A stretch of 62,823 bases of DNA from Prevotella sp. (lineage in GTDB: Bacteria; Bacteroidota; Bacteroidia; Bacteroidales; Muribaculaceae): assembly GCA_023662865.1 (NCBI GenBank), contig JAMPIK010000012.1, forward strand, positions 1-62,823. Reading direction: 5' to 3'. How positions within the stretch are numbered: the first letter of the stretch is position 1; every line of letters starts with the position of its first letter. The notes under the pieces are model-generated. The model saw nothing but the letters and a program-made list of their open reading frames with translations. It was not told the DNA's origin and made no database searches. Made by a program: the position numbers and the translations under genes. Positions 59,816 through 62,823 of this stretch are shown one piece after another.

Positions 59816-61540
59816 TCAGCTGAAGAAAAACAGTATCAAGAGTTGTGCCATGATTACTCGCATGAACATTGTCAGCGGGTAAACGGTAGAATAGGCTACT
59901 GCCGGGGCATCGCCTTCGGCTATTTTGTTACCATAGGCCAATGCCGGCGGGTCAGTGTATCCACCGCTCATCAAACCCATGATGGTCAAATAATTAAGTT
60001 TGTATTTTCCGCGAGCTATCATGCCGATTATCAGCAGGGGTATGAGGGTGATAATAAAGCCGTTGGCCACCCAGATTGCACCGGTGGGTGTGAATACCGT
60101 TTCGGCAAATTTAGCTCCGGCCGCAATGCCTACACTCGCAAGGAACAAGCATATGCCAATCTCGCGCAGCAGCAGGTTGGCCGAAGATGAAGTGTATGTA
60201 ACGAGGTGGAATTTATGTCCGTAGTTACTTATGAGAATTGCTATGATAAGCGGACCGCCGGCCAATCCAAGACGCATCGGCACACTCATGCCGGGGAACG
60301 AGAACGGTATCATGCCGACAACTATACCGAGGAATATACCTATGAACATAGTCACCAGATTAGGCTCGTTCAGGCGTTTCATCGAGTTGCCCAGACGGTC
60401 GGCAAGACGGTTGATGTCTTCCTCTTTACCTACCACAGTAAGGCGGTCGCCCATTTGCAAGCGAAGGTTTGACGCCGCCAGCAGGTCTACACCGGCACGA
60501 GTCACACGTGTTACATTGAGTTTGAAACCCATGCGCAAGCGCAGCTCGCCGAGCTTCTTGCCGTTGTATTCGCTACGAGTCACAACGATACGGCGGCTCA
60601 CTACATGCGAATGGTTCGGGTCATGCTCTTCGGCACCTTCCCAGTCTTTCTCTACCACTTGGCCGAGGAAACGTTGGAAAATCTCTTCGTCTTGCACTGA
60701 AATCACTACCAACAGCATATCGTGCATCTCCAGAATGGTGGACGATTTGGGTATGATGATTGAGCCATCGGGCTTCTGAAGTCGTGAAATTACGAAGTTA
60801 CAGGAGATTAACTGATGCAATTTTTCAATAGACAGGCCGGAAATAAGGTTGTTGCGCACCTCGAAAGTTACAACGTGAGGTTTAAGTTGAGACTTGTCTT
60901 TATCTTCTTCCACCTTGCGTATTTCCTCGTTAACGTCAATCTTATACAGCTTGCGGATAATGAGCATGGCTACTATGATGCCGACAACGCCGAGAGGGTA
61001 GGCGGCGGCATACCCCATTGACATATCAGCGGAAAGCAGGTTGGCTGTTGCCGGGTCGTCTGGTAAGGCTTGTATTACGGTTTGCTGGGCTGCACCAAGA
61101 CCCGGAGTGTTGGTTACCGCACCGCTCATTACACCTACCATTTCCGAGACTTTCACCCATCCCGTGTCGCCACCTTCTATATAGAAGAGGCCAATCATCA
61201 GCACAACATTAAGGAATATCCCCACCAAGGCGAGAATATTCAGCCTGATGCCTCCCTCCTTAAATGAAGAGAAGAAACCGGGACCCACCTGCATACCAAT
61301 CGAGAAGATGAAAAGTATCAGACCGAAGTCGCGGAGAAAGTTTAGCGTATCCGGAGCTGCCGTGTAATGAAAGTGTCCCATCAGGATACCGACAAACAAT
61401 ACGAATGTGACTCCTAATGAAATTCCAAAAATTTTAACTTTTCCCAAACAAATACCGGTGAAAATCACAAATGAGTAGAGCAAAATCGTACTTGCCAATG
61501 AGACTTCGCCGGGTTTGAGCAATTCAATCAGCCATTCCAT
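59816..61540 (-). CDS. YidE/YbjL-type transporter with two RCK_C domains (AAE family)
   Basis: A 574-residue membrane protein. Two five-helix transporter halves, about 10-185 and 385-570, contain the family duplications (LFIFSIGMQVGPGFFSSFKEGG in the first, LFLASVGIAAGAKFAETVF in the second, and TNTPGLGAAQQ / GGYTDPPALAYG turns). Between them are two RCK_C (TrkA-C) ligand-binding domains at about 205-290 and 300-385. The family includes aspartate:alanine exchangers, but most members have unknown substrates. It is divergent from the diaminopimelate dehydrogenase gene. A -7 TAACTTTG at 61612-61619 (minus strand) lies about 70 bp upstream. Confidence 0.9.
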   Translation of the reverse strand: MEWLIELLKPGEVSLASTILLYSFVIFTGICLGKVKIFGISLGVTFVLFVGILMGHFHYTAAPDTLNFLRDFGLILFIFSIGMQVGPGFFSSFKEGGIRLNILALVGIFLNVVLMIGLFYIEGGDTGWVKVSEMVGVMSGAVTNTPGLGAAQQTVIQALPDDPATANLLSADMSMGYAAAYPLGVVGIIVAMLIIRKLYKIDVNEEIRKVEEDKDKSQLKPHVVTFEVRNNLISGLSIEKLHQLISCNFVISRLQKPDGSIIIPKSSTILEMHDMLLVVISVQDEEIFQRFLGQVVEKDWEGAEEHDPNHSHVVSRRIVVTRSEYNGKKLGELRLRMGFKLNVTRVTRAGVDLLAASNLRLQMGDRLTVVGKEEDINRLADRLGNSMKRLNEPNLVTMFIGIFLGIVVGMIPFSFPGMSVPMRLGLAGGPLIIAILISNYGHKFHLVTYTSSSANLLLREIGICLFLASVGIAAGAKFAETVFTPTGAIWVANGFIITLIPLLIIGMIARGKYKLNYLTIMGLMSGGYTDPPALAYGNKIAEGDAPAVAYSTVYPLTMFMRVIMAQLLILFFFS

Positions 61541-61611
61541 GTATATGTAATTACCTTATTATGTGATAATTATGTTTGTTTAGCGGCAAATTTTTCGCCT
61601 GAAAAACTTTG

Positions 61612-61619
61612 CAAAGTTA
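61612..61619 (-). promoter_or_regulatory. -7 box of the YidE/YbjL-type transporter gene
   Basis: TAACTTTG on the minus strand. A TTTG at 61635-61638 is only 15 bp away, shorter than usual, so the -33 match is weak. Leader length would be about 65 nt. Confidence 0.5.
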
Positions 61620-61683
61620 CAAAAAAAATCACCGCCAAAGAATTTTTTTTACATTTACAGGCTATTCTCGCGGGAATTTTTCG

Positions 61684-61691
61684 TAGTTTTG
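61684..61691 (+). promoter_or_regulatory. -7 box of the diaminopimelate dehydrogenase gene
   Basis: TAGTTTTG lies 36 bp before the ATG at 61728, with no clear -33 partner. The two divergent -7 boxes lie about 65 bp apart. Confidence 0.5.
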
Positions 61692-61727
61692 CGTTACTAA
61701 TGTAGAACTAAATTTTAATTATAAGTG

Positions 61728-62627
61728 ATGAAGAAAATAAGAGCAGCCGTTGTTGGATACGGGAACATCGGCAAATACACAGTGCAGGCTCTTGAAGCCG
61801 CTCCTGATTTTGAGATAGCCGGAATTGTACGTCGTCAAGGTGCAAAAGACACCCCGGCAGAGCTCACCGCTTACAAAGTGACGGACAATGTCGATGACCT
61901 GGAAAACGTTGATGTAGCCCTTTTAGCTACTCCCACACGAAAGGTTGAAGAATATGCAATCCAAATGCTCAAGAAAGGCATCAATACGGTAGACAGCTTT
62001 GATATACATACTCAAATACCGGAACTGCGCAGCCGCCTTGATGCAGAAGCCAAGGCCAACGAGGCTGTGAGTGTGATTTCAGCCGGTTGGGATCCGGGAT
62101 CTGACTCCGTAGTCCGTGCTCTCATGCAGGCTTGTGCACCGGAGGGTGTGACTTACACCAACTTCGGTCCCGGACGTTCAATGGGTCACACAGTTGCAGT
62201 AAAGGCAATCGAAGGTGTGAAAGACGCACTTTCAATGACAATTCCCTTGGGTACGGGTATTCATCGCCGTATGGTATATGTGGAACTTCTACCCGGCTAT
62301 GAACTGGCTAACGTGGCTGCCGCCATCAAAGCCGACCCGTATTTCGCAAGCGATGAGACACATGTGTTTGCAGTGGAAAGCGTAGATGCGCTCAACGATG
62401 TGGGTCACGGTGTGAACATGACACGCAAAGGAGTGAGCGGCAAAACTCACAATCAGCTCTTCGAGTTTGATATGAAAATCAATAACCCGGCTCTCACCGG
62501 CCAGGTGATGGTGAGCTGCGCCAGAGCGGCTATGCGCCAGTTGCCCGGTTGCTACACCATGATTGAATTGCCCGTTGTGGATCTTTTAGCCTGCACACGC
62601 GAAGAAGCGGTAGCAAAACTTGTGTAA
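61728..62627 (+). CDS. ddh: meso-Diaminopimelate D-dehydrogenase
   Basis: A 299-residue cytoplasmic NADPH-dependent enzyme that makes meso-DAP from tetrahydrodipicolinate and ammonia in one step, for lysine and peptidoglycan. The Rossmann motif is VVGYGNIGKYTVQAL at residues 8-22, the substrate region ISAGWDPGSDSV lies near 118, and TNFGPGRSMGHTVAVKAI near 145. ATG at 61728 is used; a GTG one codon earlier is unnecessary. Length is normal. Confidence 0.95.
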   Translation: MKKIRAAVVGYGNIGKYTVQALEAAPDFEIAGIVRRQGAKDTPAELTAYKVTDNVDDLENVDVALLATPTRKVEEYAIQMLKKGINTVDSFDIHTQIPELRSRLDAEAKANEAVSVISAGWDPGSDSVVRALMQACAPEGVTYTNFGPGRSMGHTVAVKAIEGVKDALSMTIPLGTGIHRRMVYVELLPGYELANVAAAIKADPYFASDETHVFAVESVDALNDVGHGVNMTRKGVSGKTHNQLFEFDMKINNPALTGQVMVSCARAAMRQLPGCYTMIELPVVDLLACTREEAVAKLV

Positions 62628-62686
62628 AATAAACTACACACATTCAGTAAGTTAGAGAATGTGTAAAAATAAAAAAACGCTGAAAA

Positions 62687-62718
62687 TTTGTGGGAATAAA
62701 AAAAAGTGTGTAACTTTG
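62687..62718 (+). promoter_or_regulatory. Consensus Bacteroidales promoter of the tRNA-His transcript
   Basis: -33 TTTG (62687-62690), 20 bp, -7 TAACTTTG (62711-62718), an exact match to the consensus, about 50 bp before the tRNA. Confidence 0.85.
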
Positions 62719-62772
62719 CACCGCAATTGAGGAAAAACAAATGCTATCAAGTTAACCTCAACGGCGTTATAT

Positions 62773-62823
62773 GGTGGATGTAGCTCAGTTGGTTAGAGCG
62801 ACGGATTGTGGTTCCGTAGGTCG
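62773..62823 (+). tRNA. tRNA-His(GTG), 3' part missing
   Basis: The 5' part of a tRNA runs off the right edge. It has an acceptor strand GTGGATG preceded by the extra G typical of tRNA-His, a D arm GCTCAGTTGGTTAGAGC, and anticodon stem ACGGA/TCCGT around loop TTGTGGT with anticodon GTG. Confidence 0.92.

Overview
The window is a chromosomal piece of an anaerobic gut Bacteroidales bacterium, most likely Muribaculaceae. The evidence is gene content and promoter style. It carries a SusC/SusD pair, Rnf in the order rnfBCDGEA behind rseC, meso-diaminopimelate dehydrogenase, DUF6452/DUF6048, DUF4301, a streptopain-type C10 protease and a bile-salt-hydrolase-like enzyme. Bacteroidales promoters (-33 TTTG/TTG, about 19-20 bp, -7 TAnnTTTG) recur before genes. 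The family-level placement is inference. The ends are a partial tRNA-Thr(CGT) and a partial tRNA-His(GTG).

Layout. 0.1-3.9 kb: glnS, a HAD phosphatase and rarA as a minus-strand operon. 4-9.5 kb: an isolated SusC/SusD transporter pair behind a roughly 340-nt leader. 9.7-15.2 kb: two secreted proteins, then a translationally coupled glycosyltransferase/DUF6452/DUF6048 operon. 15.2-19.4 kb, plus strand: bile salt hydrolase-like enzyme, lipoprotein and C10 protease. 19.4-22.6 kb: membrane permease, thymidine kinase and cysteine desulfidase-like protein with their own promoter. 22.6-32.9 kb: the signalling/cell-wall operon described below. 33-36 kb: gene-poor, repeat-rich accessory DNA with a broken lipoprotein gene, a long inverted repeat and a possible small RNA. 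36-43 kb: DUF4301 protein, NDH-2, META lipoprotein and Ca2+ P-type ATPase. 43.2-44.9 kb: a second Ntn hydrolase and a membrane protein. 45-50.7 kb: a five-gene operon led by a GH85 endoglycosidase. 50.7-54.1 kb: a RelA-type ppGpp synthetase and an alpha/beta hydrolase. 54.1-59.7 kb: rseC-rnf. 59.8-62.8 kb: YidE/YbjL-type transporter, diaminopimelate dehydrogenase and tRNA-His.

The most striking object is the tightly packed seven-gene operon at 22598-32823 (minus strand). It encodes an FhaA-like FHA protein, an unnoticed 28-residue membrane peptide, a PP2C phosphatase with one membrane helix, a 1418-residue single-chain fusion of a SEDS (RodA/FtsW) glycosyltransferase with a class B penicillin-binding protein, a membrane Ser/Thr kinase, a second FHA protein and a second Ser/Thr kinase. 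The content and partial order resemble the actinobacterial fhaA-fhaB-pstP-rodA-pbpA-pknA-pknB locus. Here polymerase and transpeptidase are one polypeptide, and both kinases carry an unusual HNDLH catalytic loop and a shared insertion of about 40 residues. I infer a phosphorylation-controlled septal or lateral wall-synthesis module. Substrates and the trigger are unknown.
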